Origin: Methanobrevibacter sp.
GTDB lineage: Archaea > Methanobacteriota > Methanobacteria > Methanobacteriales > Methanobacteriaceae
DNA: 8,076 nt
Direction of reading: 5' to 3'
NCBI GenBank assembly: GCA_021442885.1
Contig: JABUVA010000024.1
Coordinates: forward strand, 3,102-11,177
Under the pieces are notes generated by a model. It saw only the letters and a program-made list of their open reading frames with translations, was not told the DNA's origin and searched no databases. Positions 1 through 8,049 of this stretch are shown here, piece after piece. How positions within the stretch are numbered: position 1 is the stretch's first letter; each line of letters starts with the position of its first letter. A program made the position numbers and the translations under genes.

Positions 1-771
1 ACTGAATCTATGGGTAAAAAAGAAGATATTAAAGCTAAAATTATCATAGCTGCAGATGGTCCTGAAAGTCGTGTTGCAAGATGGGCTGGATTTAAACAAG
101 TTACAAAAGCTAAATATATGGAATCTGGTGTTCAATATGAAATGGTTGGTGTTGATTTTGAAAGAGAGAATGTTATTGAGTTCTACTTTGGAAGTGTTTC
201 ACCTGGAGGTTATGCATGGATTTTCCCTAAAGGTGATGATATCGCAAATGTAGGATTAGCTGTTCTTGCTCATATGGCAGATAAACCAGCTATTGAATAT
301 TTAGATGATTTTATAGCTAATTGTCCTGCTACTAAAAATGCTCAAGCTGTTGAATTAAATGTTGGTGGAGATCCTGTTGGTGGTATGCCTAAAAAAATAT
401 ATGATGATAATATTCTAATTTGTGGAGATGCAGCAGGTCAAGTAAATCCTTTAACAGGTGGAGGAATTAGTAGTGGTATGATTGGTGGAATGCATGCAGG
501 TCAAGTAGCTGCAGAATCTATTGCAGAAGGTAATTATTCTAAAAAATTCCTTAAAGAATATAGTAAAAGAGCTCGTGAAGATTTAAAATCTGATATTGAT
601 AAATATAAAAAACCTCAAGAGTATTTATTAACTTTATCTGATGAAGAACTTGATGATATTGCTAAAGCATTCCAAGATGCTAACTTTGAAAAAATTTCAA
701 CCACAGAAATTGTAAAAACTTTAGTAAAAGTATCTCCTAAAGCTTTACTTAAATTAGGAAAATTAGTATAA
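1..771 (+). CDS. Geranylgeranyl reductase family flavoprotein (digeranylgeranylglycerophospholipid reductase-like), 5' partial
   Basis: This FAD enzyme family hydrogenates the double bonds of geranylgeranyl chains in archaeal ether lipids, acting at the membrane surface. The frame is open from base 1, so the gene enters from the left; 256 codons are visible and, against a usual length near 390-400, about 140 N-terminal residues with the FAD GxGxxG motif are missing. Counting from base 1, visible signatures are AADGPESRVAR at 18-28, the family motif YAWIFPKG at 71-78, and the second FAD-binding motif GDAAGQVNPLTGGGI at 142-156, followed by a helical charged C-terminal region. The ATG at 10 is internal, not the start. 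galE follows after 12 bases, suggesting co-transcription. The family is clear; whether it acts on mature phospholipids, menaquinone-like or other prenyl substrates cannot be told. Codon use matches galE. Confidence 0.9.
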   Translation, partial: TESMGKKEDIKAKIIIAADGPESRVARWAGFKQVTKAKYMESGVQYEMVGVDFERENVIEFYFGSVSPGGYAWIFPKGDDIANVGLAVLAHMADKPAIEYLDDFIANCPATKNAQAVELNVGGDPVGGMPKKIYDDNILICGDAAGQVNPLTGGGISSGMIGGMHAGQVAAESIAEGNYSKKFLKEYSKRAREDLKSDIDKYKKPQEYLLTLSDEELDDIAKAFQDANFEKISTTEIVKTLVKVSPKALLKLGKLV

Positions 772-783
772 GGGGTTTTTCTT

Positions 784-1752
784 ATGATTTTGGTTACTGG
801 AGGTGCAGGTTATATTGGTTCCCATACAAATAAGGCCTTAAATAAAGTAGGTTATGATACTGTTGTATTAGATAATCTAGAAAAAGGTTATGAAAGTTTT
901 GTTAAATGGGGTGAATTTGTTAATGATGATATTGGTAGTAAATCCATTGAAAGCATTTTCAAAAACAATGATATTGATGCTGTAATGCATTTTGCAGCAT
1001 TTTCTTCAGTAGCTGAATCTGTTGAACAACCGCAAAAATACTTAAAAAATAATTATAAAAACACTTTAAATCTTTTGCAGATGATGAGGGAGTATGGTGT
1101 TGATAAATTTATTTTCTCATCAACTGCAGCAGTTTATGGGAATCCTGAAAGTATTCCTATTACTGAAAATCAAGAATTAAAACCAATCAATCCTTATGGT
1201 CACTCTAAATTTATTACTGAAAAAGCACTTGAAAGAGAGGCTGAAAAAGGTGATTTTAACTATGTTTCTTTAAGATACTTTAATGCTGCTGGATGTGATT
1301 TTGATTGTGAGGTTGGTGAACTTCACGATCCTGAAACTCATCTTATTCCCTTAGTTTTAGATGCAGCTAGTGGAATTAGAGATTCTATTTCTATTTTTGG
1401 AACTGATTATGACACTCCTGATGGAACATGTATTAGGGATTATATTCATGTAAATGACCTTGCAGATGCTCATATTAAAGCTTATGAATATTTAAAAGAT
1501 GGAAATTCATCAGAAGTTTTTAATTTAGGAAATGGTCAAGGTTACTCTGTTAAAGAAGTTATTGATACTTGTAAAAAGGTTACTGGTAAAGATTTCAAAG
1601 TAAACCTTGATGAGCGTAGAGAGGGTGATCCTGGAATTTTAATTGCAGATTCATCAAAAATCAATGAAAAATTAGGATGGTCTCCTAAATATGATTTAGA
1701 AACCATTATTGACTCTGCATGGAAATGGCATGAAAAAATTAATGGAATTTAG
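784..1752 (+). CDS. galE: UDP-glucose 4-epimerase (NAD-dependent, extended SDR family)
   Basis: Interconverts UDP-glucose and UDP-galactose (or the N-acetylated forms) in the cytoplasm with tightly bound NAD, supplying galactose-type sugars for glycolipids, pseudomurein or other glycans. The 322 residues are close to the usual 310-340. The Rossmann motif TGGAGYIGSH is at 5-14, the acidic residue D30 followed by NL fits NAD ribose binding, the catalytic set is S112/S113/T114 with Tyr138 and Lys142 in YGHSK, and RYFNAAG (164-170) and DGTCIRDYIHV (213-223) are GalE hallmarks. The DGTCIRDYIHV and RYFNAAG blocks favour GalE over other sugar-nucleotide epimerases or dehydratases. An AGGGG element (771-775) lies 8 bases before the ATG. 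The next gene starts 5 bases after the stop, so the three genes of this unit probably share a transcript. Preference for acetylated substrates is not decidable by eye. Confidence 0.93.
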   Translation: MILVTGGAGYIGSHTNKALNKVGYDTVVLDNLEKGYESFVKWGEFVNDDIGSKSIESIFKNNDIDAVMHFAAFSSVAESVEQPQKYLKNNYKNTLNLLQMMREYGVDKFIFSSTAAVYGNPESIPITENQELKPINPYGHSKFITEKALEREAEKGDFNYVSLRYFNAAGCDFDCEVGELHDPETHLIPLVLDAASGIRDSISIFGTDYDTPDGTCIRDYIHVNDLADAHIKAYEYLKDGNSSEVFNLGNGQGYSVKEVIDTCKKVTGKDFKVNLDERREGDPGILIADSSKINEKLGWSPKYDLETIIDSAWKWHEKINGI

Positions 1753-1757
1753 ATAAT

Positions 1758-2672
1758 ATGGATATTGATAATGTTTCTGAAAGTAAGGTTGATGTAAGAT
1801 TAATTGTATCAGGGCCTGACATGGCTCAATTAGTATCTAAAGCTATTGATGATGTTGATTTTGAGGAAGATTATAATATAATTGTCTCTTCAATCATTCC
1901 CACCACTGATTTAAAAATAGCTAAAAAAGTATCTAAAGGTGCAGATATTATATTAATTGGTGGTGCTGGAAATGATGAAACATATAATATTCTTTATAAT
2001 GAGCTTAAAGATGAATTTAATCATGTAGGTTTATTTAATTATAATAATATTATTAATGTTGATGAGGAGTTTGACTATAAACTAGCTAGAAGTGAACTCT
2101 TAAATTCTATTATAAAATCTGGCCTTACTTATTCTTTAAATATTATTAACATACATACTTTAGAAAACAAACTTGTAAATTTAACTAGAAAATATAATAA
2201 CTTGTTAGATGATTATAATCAATTAATTGAAGAAAATAAATCATTAACTCAAGACAATAGTGATTTACAAGATGAAATTAACAAGTCTAATGATAAAATT
2301 TCAAATTTAAAATCTGATTTTTCAACATTCAAAACACGCTATGAAGATATTCATAATAAAGATATTGTAGAAGTTTTTAATTTATCTAAACTCTGGAGAG
2401 AAACTTTTAATGAAGAATTAACAGATGAGAATAAACTTTTCATAGCTACTAATAAATTTAAACCAAATAATATTATTATGGGTCAAAACCAAATAGGTGC
2501 TCGTGATAAACAATCAGCTATCGAATGGATTAAAATTCTAAAAACAAGCTTAATACTTGTTAATCAGGATGATGGTTCATTAAAAAATGAATTAGATGAA
2601 ATAAATGATAATCCATATGCTGATGAAGAACATGATAATATTTCAAATTCTTTAGGTAATTTTTTTGATTAA
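1758..2672 (+). CDS. Unrecognised protein: alpha/beta-like N-terminal region, long coiled coil, acidic tail ending in a PIP-like peptide
   Basis: I do not recognise this 304-residue protein. Residues 12-130 alternate hydrophobic strands (VRLIVSG, NIIVSSII, GADIILIGGAG at 61-71) with helices, suggesting a Rossmann-like or other alpha/beta fold. Residues 135-198 form a very regular 3-4 hydrophobic heptad pattern (L135, L139, L142, Y146, L149, Y153, L156, L163, L170, I174, I181, L184, F188), a strong sign of a parallel coiled coil and dimerisation. Residues 200-270 look globular (W213, W257), then an acidic, Asn-rich tail (276-296) ends in SLGNFFD. No signal peptide or membrane segment is visible, so it is likely cytoplasmic. 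It starts 5 bases after galE with only a weak GGAA at 1744-1747, so translation may be coupled to galE. The location after galE gives no firm clue to function. Codon use is like the neighbours. Confidence 0.85.
   Translation: MDIDNVSESKVDVRLIVSGPDMAQLVSKAIDDVDFEEDYNIIVSSIIPTTDLKIAKKVSKGADIILIGGAGNDETYNILYNELKDEFNHVGLFNYNNIINVDEEFDYKLARSELLNSIIKSGLTYSLNIINIHTLENKLVNLTRKYNNLLDDYNQLIEENKSLTQDNSDLQDEINKSNDKISNLKSDFSTFKTRYEDIHNKDIVEVFNLSKLWRETFNEELTDENKLFIATNKFKPNNIIMGQNQIGARDKQSAIEWIKILKTSLILVNQDDGSLKNELDEINDNPYADEEHDNISNSLGNFFD
2660..2666 (+). terminator. T7 run at the end of the coiled-coil gene, possible archaeal terminator
   Basis: Seven consecutive T on the coding strand cover the last base of Asn301 and the two Phe codons just before the stop at 2670-2672. 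Archaeal RNA polymerase can terminate at oligo-T runs without a hairpin, and this one sits exactly between two apparent transcription units. No stem-loop is seen upstream. In an AT-rich genome such runs also arise by chance, so the call is tentative. Confidence 0.3.
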
Positions 2673-2679
2673 TGAATTA

Positions 2680-2726
2680 TTTATAGTAGAATATAGAAAA
2701 ATAACTATATAACTATTTTAAGGAAG
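2680..2726 (+). promoter_or_regulatory. Candidate promoter and ribosome binding site for purF
   Basis: The 61-base spacer before purF holds a TATA-like TTTATAGTA at 2680-2688 and a strong Shine-Dalgarno AAGGAAG at 2720-2726, 7 bases before the ATG. Initiation about 25 bases after the TATA centre would give a leader of roughly 25 bases, which suits use of that site. A second TATA-like stretch (CTATATAAC, 2705-2713) preceded by GAAAA is less likely, as it would place the start almost on the ATG. The ribosome site is sound; the promoter is inferred. Confidence 0.4.
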
Positions 2727-2733
2727 TTTATAA

Positions 2734-4155
2734 ATGCATGAGGAATTGCAAGATAAATGCGGTATAGTGGGAATACATTGTGATGATTCTTCTGTTGATG
2801 TTTCTCGCTTTGTTTATTTTTGTTTATATGCTCTTCAGCACAGAGGACAGGAATCTGCTGGAATAGCGACTTTTAGTAATGATAATGGATTAAATTATTA
2901 TTGTGGTATGGGTTTAATCACCGATGTTTTTAAAGATTATGAAATTAATAATTTAAATGGAAACATGGGTATTGGCCATGTAAGATATTCTACTACTGGT
3001 AAGTCAAAACTTGAAAACTCACAACCATTTGTAACTGATTTTGATGATGGATTCATAGCTATGGCTCATAATGGTGATATTGTTAACTCTCAATTTTTAA
3101 GAGATGAATTAATAGAACAGGGTTATGAGTTTAAATCAGATACAGATTCTGAAGTTATTTGTTATTTACTTAAACAAGAACATTATGATAATGGAAAAAA
3201 TATTTTAGACTCTATTGAAGCAGTTTCTAAAAAAATCGTTGGTTCCTATGCATTATCAATACTTGTTAATGGAAAATTATATGCTGTTCGTGATCCTGCA
3301 GGAATGAAACCATTATGTATTGGTGAGAAAGATGGAAATTTCATTGTAGCTTCTGAAACAGTTGCCCTAGATGTTATTAATGCAAAACTCATTCGTGATG
3401 TAAAACCTGGGGAAGTAATATACTTTGAAAATAATGAAATTAATAGTCACATGCTTGAAATTACTAATTCCTGTGATTTAGCTCACTGTATGTTTGAATA
3501 TGTTTATTTTGCAAGACCTGACAGTAAAATTGATGATATTTTAGTATATGAAACTAGACTTAACATTGGAAAAGAACTCTATAAATTATACCCAATTGAT
3601 GCTGATTTTGTAATTCCAGTTCCTGATTCTTCAATACCTGCAGCTATTGGATATTCAAGAGAATCTGGAGTTCCTTATGGTGAGGGTTTAATTAAAAATC
3701 GTTATGTTGGAAGAACTTTTATCATGCCAACACAAGAAGAAAGAGAACTTGCAGTAAGACTTAAACTAAACCCAATTAAAGATGCTATTAAAGGTAAAAA
3801 AATAGTTTTAATAGATGATAGTATTGTTCGTGGAACAACCTCAAAATCTTTAATTGAACTTGTTAAAGAAGCAGAACCTGCTGAAATTCACTTTTTAGTT
3901 GGATGTCCTCCTGTAATATCTCCTTGTTATTATGGTGTAGCTATGGCTACTAAAAAAGAATTAATCGCTGCTAATTATTCAACTGAAGAAATAAGACAAC
4001 AGTTAGATATTGATTCATTAGGTTATATAACCCTAGAATCTCTTGTTAAGGCTATTGGAATGCCTAAAGAAGATTTATGTTTAGGTTGTCTAAATGGTTG
4101 TTATCCAACTGATCTTCCAGATAATATAGAAGCAGAAACTTATTATAAACCTTAG
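2734..4155 (+). CDS. purF: Amidophosphoribosyltransferase (glutamine PRPP amidotransferase), Fe-S type
   Basis: Catalyses the first committed step of purine synthesis: PRPP plus glutamine gives 5-phosphoribosylamine, in the cytoplasm. The 473 residues are the normal length. An N-terminal Ntn-hydrolase glutaminase domain (to about 240) has an 8-residue propeptide before Cys9, the nucleophile exposed after self-cleavage, with R83, NG at 113-114 and D138 placed as in the family. The phosphoribosyltransferase domain has the PRPP loop [13 protein letters not shown] at 358-370 and FARPDS at 259-264. C252, C398, C449 and C452 match the four ligands of the [4Fe-4S] cluster in Bacillus-type PurF, so this is the oxygen-sensitive, propeptide-bearing class, unlike the cluster-free E. 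coli type. It leads a unit with the U32 and cfbC-like genes. Nucleotide feedback is expected from the family, but not shown here. Confidence 0.96.
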   Translation: MHEELQDKCGIVGIHCDDSSVDVSRFVYFCLYALQHRGQESAGIATFSNDNGLNYYCGMGLITDVFKDYEINNLNGNMGIGHVRYSTTGKSKLENSQPFVTDFDDGFIAMAHNGDIVNSQFLRDELIEQGYEFKSDTDSEVICYLLKQEHYDNGKNILDSIEAVSKKIVGSYALSILVNGKLYAVRDPAGMKPLCIGEKDGNFIVASETVALDVINAKLIRDVKPGEVIYFENNEINSHMLEITNSCDLAHCMFEYVYFARPDSKIDDILVYETRLNIGKELYKLYPIDADFVIPVPDSSIPAAIGYSRESGVPYGEGLIKNRYVGRTFIMPTQEERELAVRLKLNPIKDAIKGKKIVLIDDSIVRGTTSKSLIELVKEAEPAEIHFLVGCPPVISPCYYGVAMATKKELIAANYSTEEIRQQLDIDSLGYITLESLVKAIGMPKEDLCLGCLNGCYPTDLPDNIEAETYYKP

Positions 4156-4162
4156 ATTTATT

Positions 4163-5405
4163 ATGGTAGAACTATTATCCCCAGCAGGAAACTTTATATC
4201 ATTACGCTCTGTTCTTGAAAATGGGGCTGATGCTACATACATTGGCTTAGATGAATATAATATGAGAGCTAATGCTAACAACTTTTCATTAGATAATCTT
4301 AAAGAAGTATCTAAAATAGCTAAAGAGTACTCTGCTAAAACTTATTTATGTACTAACATTATGTTAAATGAAAATGCAGCTATTAAACTTCAAAAACAAT
4401 TACCAATAATAGCTGAAGCTGATATTGATGGTGTTATACTATCTGATATTGGTTTAATAGAAGATGCTGTTAACAATGGTCTTGAAGCACATATTAGTGT
4501 TCAAGAAAATACATCTAATTCTTTTACTCTTAAAACACTTAAAAAATTAGGTGCTAAAAGAGCAATTCTTTCAAGAGAACTTTCTTTAGAACAAATAAGA
4601 AAAATAACTGAAAACTCACCAATTGAAACAGAAGTTTTTATTCATGGTGCAATGTGTATGGCAATTTCTGGAAGATGCTTTTTAAGTAATGCATTATATG
4701 GTAGAAGTGCAAATTGTGGTGATTGTTTACAACCATGCCGTAAAAATTGGACATTAAGTTTTGATGAAAATATTGAAGATAATGTATCAAATACAACAGA
4801 AATCGATGATGAATCATTAATAATATCTAAATCATTTGATAATACTTATAGAACTAATTTCTTCTCTCCAAAAGATATGTGTATGATAGAACATATTCCA
4901 GAACTTATTGACATTGGAATTGCTAGTTTTAAAATAGAAGGACGAGGTAGAAGTCCTGATTATGCTGCTAAAGTTACAGGAATTTATAGGCAAGCTATTG
5001 ATTCTTATTTAGAAAATCCTAAAAACTATGAAGTAAACCCAAAATGGATAGAAGGACTATCAGAAGTATTTAATAGAGGTTTTGATACAGGATTTTACTT
5101 TAAAACTCCTTATGAAAAAAGTGAGGATAATCAATCTAAATATATTAAAAAAGATATTGGTCGTGTTGTTAATTACTACAATAAAGTTAAAGTAGCTGAA
5201 TTTAAAATTCATGATGATTTAAGTATAGGGGACAAAATATTAATTCAAGGAACTACAACAGGTTCCCGTGAACATATTGTTGATTCAATGGAAATTGATG
5301 GTGAAAGTATTGATAAAGCTTTTAAAGGATGTAATGTTGCTGTAGCACTACCTTTTAAAGCTCGTGAAAATGATTTCTTATATAAATTAATAGAAAGGGA
5401 TGCTA

Positions 5406-5413
<8 letters not shown>
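4163..5413 (+). CDS. Peptidase U32 family protein, probable Fe-S RNA hydroxylase-type enzyme
   Basis: Members of this family were first named collagenase-like peptidases, but characterised relatives (TrhP, RlhA, UbiU/UbiV) are Fe-S proteins that add hydroxyl groups to tRNA, rRNA or ubiquinone precursors. The 416 residues start with VELLSPAG, the usual N-terminus, and form a TIM-barrel-like region. The U32 signature EVFIHGAMC is at 157-165; C165, C172 (in SGRC), C188 and C192 (CLQPC) match the four cluster cysteines. FKIEGRGRSPDYAAK (256-270) is the second family block, and a C-terminal beta-barrel-like domain spans about 329-400. The start lies 7 bases after purF with no clear Shine-Dalgarno, so coupling to purF translation is likely; the end overlaps the next gene by 8 bases. 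Family is firm; the substrate is unknown. No quinone pathway is visible here, so an RNA target is a reasonable guess. Confidence 0.88.
5395..5399 (+). promoter_or_regulatory. Ribosome binding site inside the U32 gene that sets the cfbC-like start
   Basis: AAGGG lies 6 bases before the ATG at 5406. An upstream in-frame ATG at 5400 would sit directly against this site with no spacer, so the ATG at 5406 is chosen. The element is within the last codons of the U32 gene. Confidence 0.65.
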
Positions 5414-6200
<787 letters not shown>

Positions 6201-6242
6201 AATTTAAATTATCATTTAAAATACAATAAATTTAAAGTTATT

Positions 6243-6278
6243 GAAAATATATAGTATTATAAGAAGCTATTACAAGGT
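6243..6278 (+). promoter_or_regulatory. Candidate promoter and ribosome binding site for the phenylacetate-CoA ligase gene
   Basis: In the 84-base spacer, GAAAATATATAG at 6243-6254 resembles a purine-rich BRE followed by an archaeal TATA box, and AAGGT at 6274-6278 lies 6 bases before the ATG at 6285. A start about 25 bases after the TATA centre would fall just before the ribosome site and give a very short leader. The upstream part of the spacer holds repeated ATTTAAA. The ribosome site is likely; the promoter is tentative. Confidence 0.38.
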
Positions 6279-6284
6279 AAAAAT

Positions 6285-7586
6285 ATGATATGGGATAAGC
6301 AAAAAGAATGTATGCCAAGAGAAGAACTTGAAGAATTACAATTAAAAAAACTTCAAGAAACTGTAAAAAGAGCTTTTAAAAAAATTCCTTATTATAATAA
6401 AAAATATACTGAAGTTGAAGTTTTTCCAGAGGATATTGAAACTCTAAAAGACATTGAAAAACTCCCATTTATTACAAAAGACGATTTACGTGAAAGCTAT
6501 CCATTTGGATTATTTGCAGTAGACAAAAAAAAGATAAAAGAATTACACTCATCATCAGGAACAACAGGAAAACCAGTAGTATCAGGATACACTGAAAAAG
6601 ACCTTGATATTTGGTCAGAAACTATTGCAAGAGGCCTAACAATGATGGGTCTTGGAGAAGATGATGTTATTCAAAATACTCATGGATACGGGATGTTTAC
6701 AGGTGGATTTGGAGTTCACTATGGATCACACAAAATTGGAGCAACAATTATTCCAATTTCAACAGGTCAAACAAAAAGACAAATAGAAATAATGAGAGAC
6801 TTTGGAACTACAGGACTTATCTTTACACCATCATATGGAATTTATCTTGGAGAAACAGCTATTGAAGATGGACTTGATCCAAAAGAATTTGGAATAAAAG
6901 CTATAGGTTTTGGAGCTGAAATGTGGACAGAAGAAATGAGAGAGCAAATCGAAAAAATCTTCGGAGCAAAAGCTTATAATATTTATGGATTAACAGAACT
7001 TATGGGTCCAGGTGTTGGAATTGAATGTTGTGCTCAACAAGGATTACATATCCCAGAAGACATATACTATCCAGAAATAATTGACCCAAATACCTTAGAA
7101 AACATAGGGCCTAATATGGAAGGGGAGCTTGTCCTAACTAATCTTGAACGTGAAGGAATGCCTGTAATAAGATTTAGAACAAAAGATATAACCTCTCTAA
7201 CATATGAACCTTGTAAATGTGGAAGAACATTTGCAAGAATGGGTAGAATTACAGGAAGATCAGATGATATGATTAAAGTTAAAGGTGTAGCTATTTTCCC
7301 ATCTCAAATTGAAAAAGCAATACTTAAAGTTAGTCAGGTTAAGCCTCACTATATGATTATTGTAACAAGACCTGATGTTTTAGATCAAATTGAAGTAAAA
7401 GTAGAAGCATCAGAAGACCTTTTCTTTGATGGTGTTAAAGAAATGGTTAATATTAGACAAAAAATAGGAAAGTCAATTGAAAATGAAACAGGAATAAGAG
7501 TTAAAGTAACCCTTGTAGAACCAAGAAGTTTACCTAGATTTGAAGGAAAAGCAAAAAGAGTTATAGATGAAAGGAATTTACATTAG
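6285..7586 (+). CDS. Phenylacetate-CoA ligase family protein (aryl-acid CoA ligase, AMP-forming)
   Basis: The family activates phenylacetate or related aryl acids through an acyl-AMP to the CoA thioester, in the cytoplasm. In methanogens such ligases are thought to feed indolepyruvate:ferredoxin oxidoreductase, which carboxylates aryl-acetyl-CoA to aryl-pyruvate for aromatic amino acid synthesis from salvaged acids. The 433 residues are full length. The ATP/AMP loop SSSGTTGKP is at 89-97, YGLTE at 234-238, D301 follows the strand VIRFRTK, GRSDDMIKVKG at 324-334 is the hinge region, and the C-terminal GKAKRVID (421-428) matches the PaaK mobile domain. C248/C249, H255, C310 and C312 might form a metal site, which is inference. 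The ACT gene begins 9 bases downstream, a pairing that suggests amino-acid control. Glycine codons are mostly GGA here, unlike its neighbours. The exact acid used is unknown. Confidence 0.88.
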   Translation: MIWDKQKECMPREELEELQLKKLQETVKRAFKKIPYYNKKYTEVEVFPEDIETLKDIEKLPFITKDDLRESYPFGLFAVDKKKIKELHSSSGTTGKPVVSGYTEKDLDIWSETIARGLTMMGLGEDDVIQNTHGYGMFTGGFGVHYGSHKIGATIIPISTGQTKRQIEIMRDFGTTGLIFTPSYGIYLGETAIEDGLDPKEFGIKAIGFGAEMWTEEMREQIEKIFGAKAYNIYGLTELMGPGVGIECCAQQGLHIPEDIYYPEIIDPNTLENIGPNMEGELVLTNLEREGMPVIRFRTKDITSLTYEPCKCGRTFARMGRITGRSDDMIKVKGVAIFPSQIEKAILKVSQVKPHYMIIVTRPDVLDQIEVKVEASEDLFFDGVKEMVNIRQKIGKSIENETGIRVKVTLVEPRSLPRFEGKAKRVIDERNLH

Positions 7587-7590
7587 GTGG
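7585..7590 (+). promoter_or_regulatory. Ribosome binding site that sets the ACT gene start
   Basis: AGGTGG, a good Shine-Dalgarno match, overlaps the TAG stop of the ligase gene and lies 5 bases before the ATG at 7596. It covers the alternative GTG at 7587, which therefore cannot be the start. The arrangement suggests the two genes are translated from one message. Confidence 0.75.
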
Positions 7591-7595
7591 TATTT

Positions 7596-8027
7596 ATGAA
7601 AGTTGAACAATTATCAATATTTTTACAAAATAAAGAAGGAAGTCTCCATGATGTTTTAGAAATATTAAAAAAAGGAAACCTTAATTTAAAAGCACTTTCA
7701 CTTGCTGATGCATCTGATTTTGGAATTTTAAGAATTGTGGTTGATAATCCTGATAAAGGTATTAAATTACTTAAAGACAATGGTTTTCTTGTAAAACCAA
7801 CTGATATTATAGCTATTGAAATGGATGATACTCCAGGTGCATTAGCTAATATTTTAGGAATTATTAAAAAGGATAAAATTAATCTAGAGTATTTATATGC
7901 TTTTTCTCATCAAAAAACTGATAAAGCTATTTTAGTACTCCATACAGATAATCTAGATGACTTAATCTCATGTTTAGAAAAGGAAAATATTGTTATAGTG
8001 CAATCTGAAAAGATTTTTGATTTATAA
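7596..8027 (+). CDS. Tandem ACT-domain protein, probable amino-acid-binding regulator
   Basis: ACT domains bind small ligands, usually amino acids, at subunit interfaces and regulate metabolic enzymes. This 143-residue protein is made only of two ACT repeats: about 1-66, with NKEGSLHDVLEIL at 12-24, and about 70-143, with DDTPGALANILGII at 77-90; the glycine after the first strand in each (G15, G81) sits where ligand-binding ACT domains carry it. There is no enzyme or DNA-binding domain, so it probably acts by binding another protein. It follows a phenylacetate-CoA ligase gene by 9 bases, and paired ligase and ACT genes are common in methanogens, so it may sense an aromatic amino acid and restrain aryl-acid activation. 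The start at 7596 was preferred to the GTG at 7587 because of the AGGTGG ribosome site. Family firm, ligand inferred. Confidence 0.87.
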   Translation: MKVEQLSIFLQNKEGSLHDVLEILKKGNLNLKALSLADASDFGILRIVVDNPDKGIKLLKDNGFLVKPTDIIAIEMDDTPGALANILGIIKKDKINLEYLYAFSHQKTDKAILVLHTDNLDDLISCLEKENIVIVQSEKIFDL

Positions 8028-8028
8028 A

Positions 8029-8049
8029 TTTTTCATCTGATTATGAAAA
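8029..8049 (+). terminator. Oligo-T run and short inverted repeat after the ACT gene, possible terminator
   Basis: Two bases after the ACT stop codon there is a T5 run (8029-8033) that leads into a perfect 7-base inverted repeat, TTTTCAT at 8030-8036 and ATGAAAA at 8043-8049, with a 6-base loop. The stem is AT-rich and weak and no T run follows it, so any termination would rest on the oligo-T stretch. From here to the right edge (about 50 bases) I see no gene. Confidence 0.25.

Noticed and set aside
56..253. Open frame of 65 codons on the + strand in another frame of the geranylgeranyl reductase gene
   Set aside because: It lies wholly inside a well-supported gene and its translation shows no recognisable motif.
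2673..2733. Small RNA or riboswitch in front of purF
   Set aside because: The 61-base spacer is nearly all A/T with no stable stem and is too short for a known purine riboswitch.
4090..4281. Minus-strand open frame of 63 codons across the purF-U32 junction
   Set aside because: Antisense to the conserved C-terminal cysteines of PurF and the conserved N-terminus of the U32 protein; no ribosome site or motif supports it.
5400..5405. Upstream ATG adding two residues to the cfbC-like protein
   Set aside because: It directly abuts the AAGGG ribosome site, leaving no spacer; the ATG at 5406 has a spacing of 6.
7587..7595. GTG start adding three residues to the ACT protein
   Set aside because: The GTG is part of the AGGTGG ribosome site serving the ATG at 7596.
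7583..7780. Minus-strand open frame of 65 codons under the ACT gene
   Set aside because: Antisense to the first ACT domain, with no recognisable motif.
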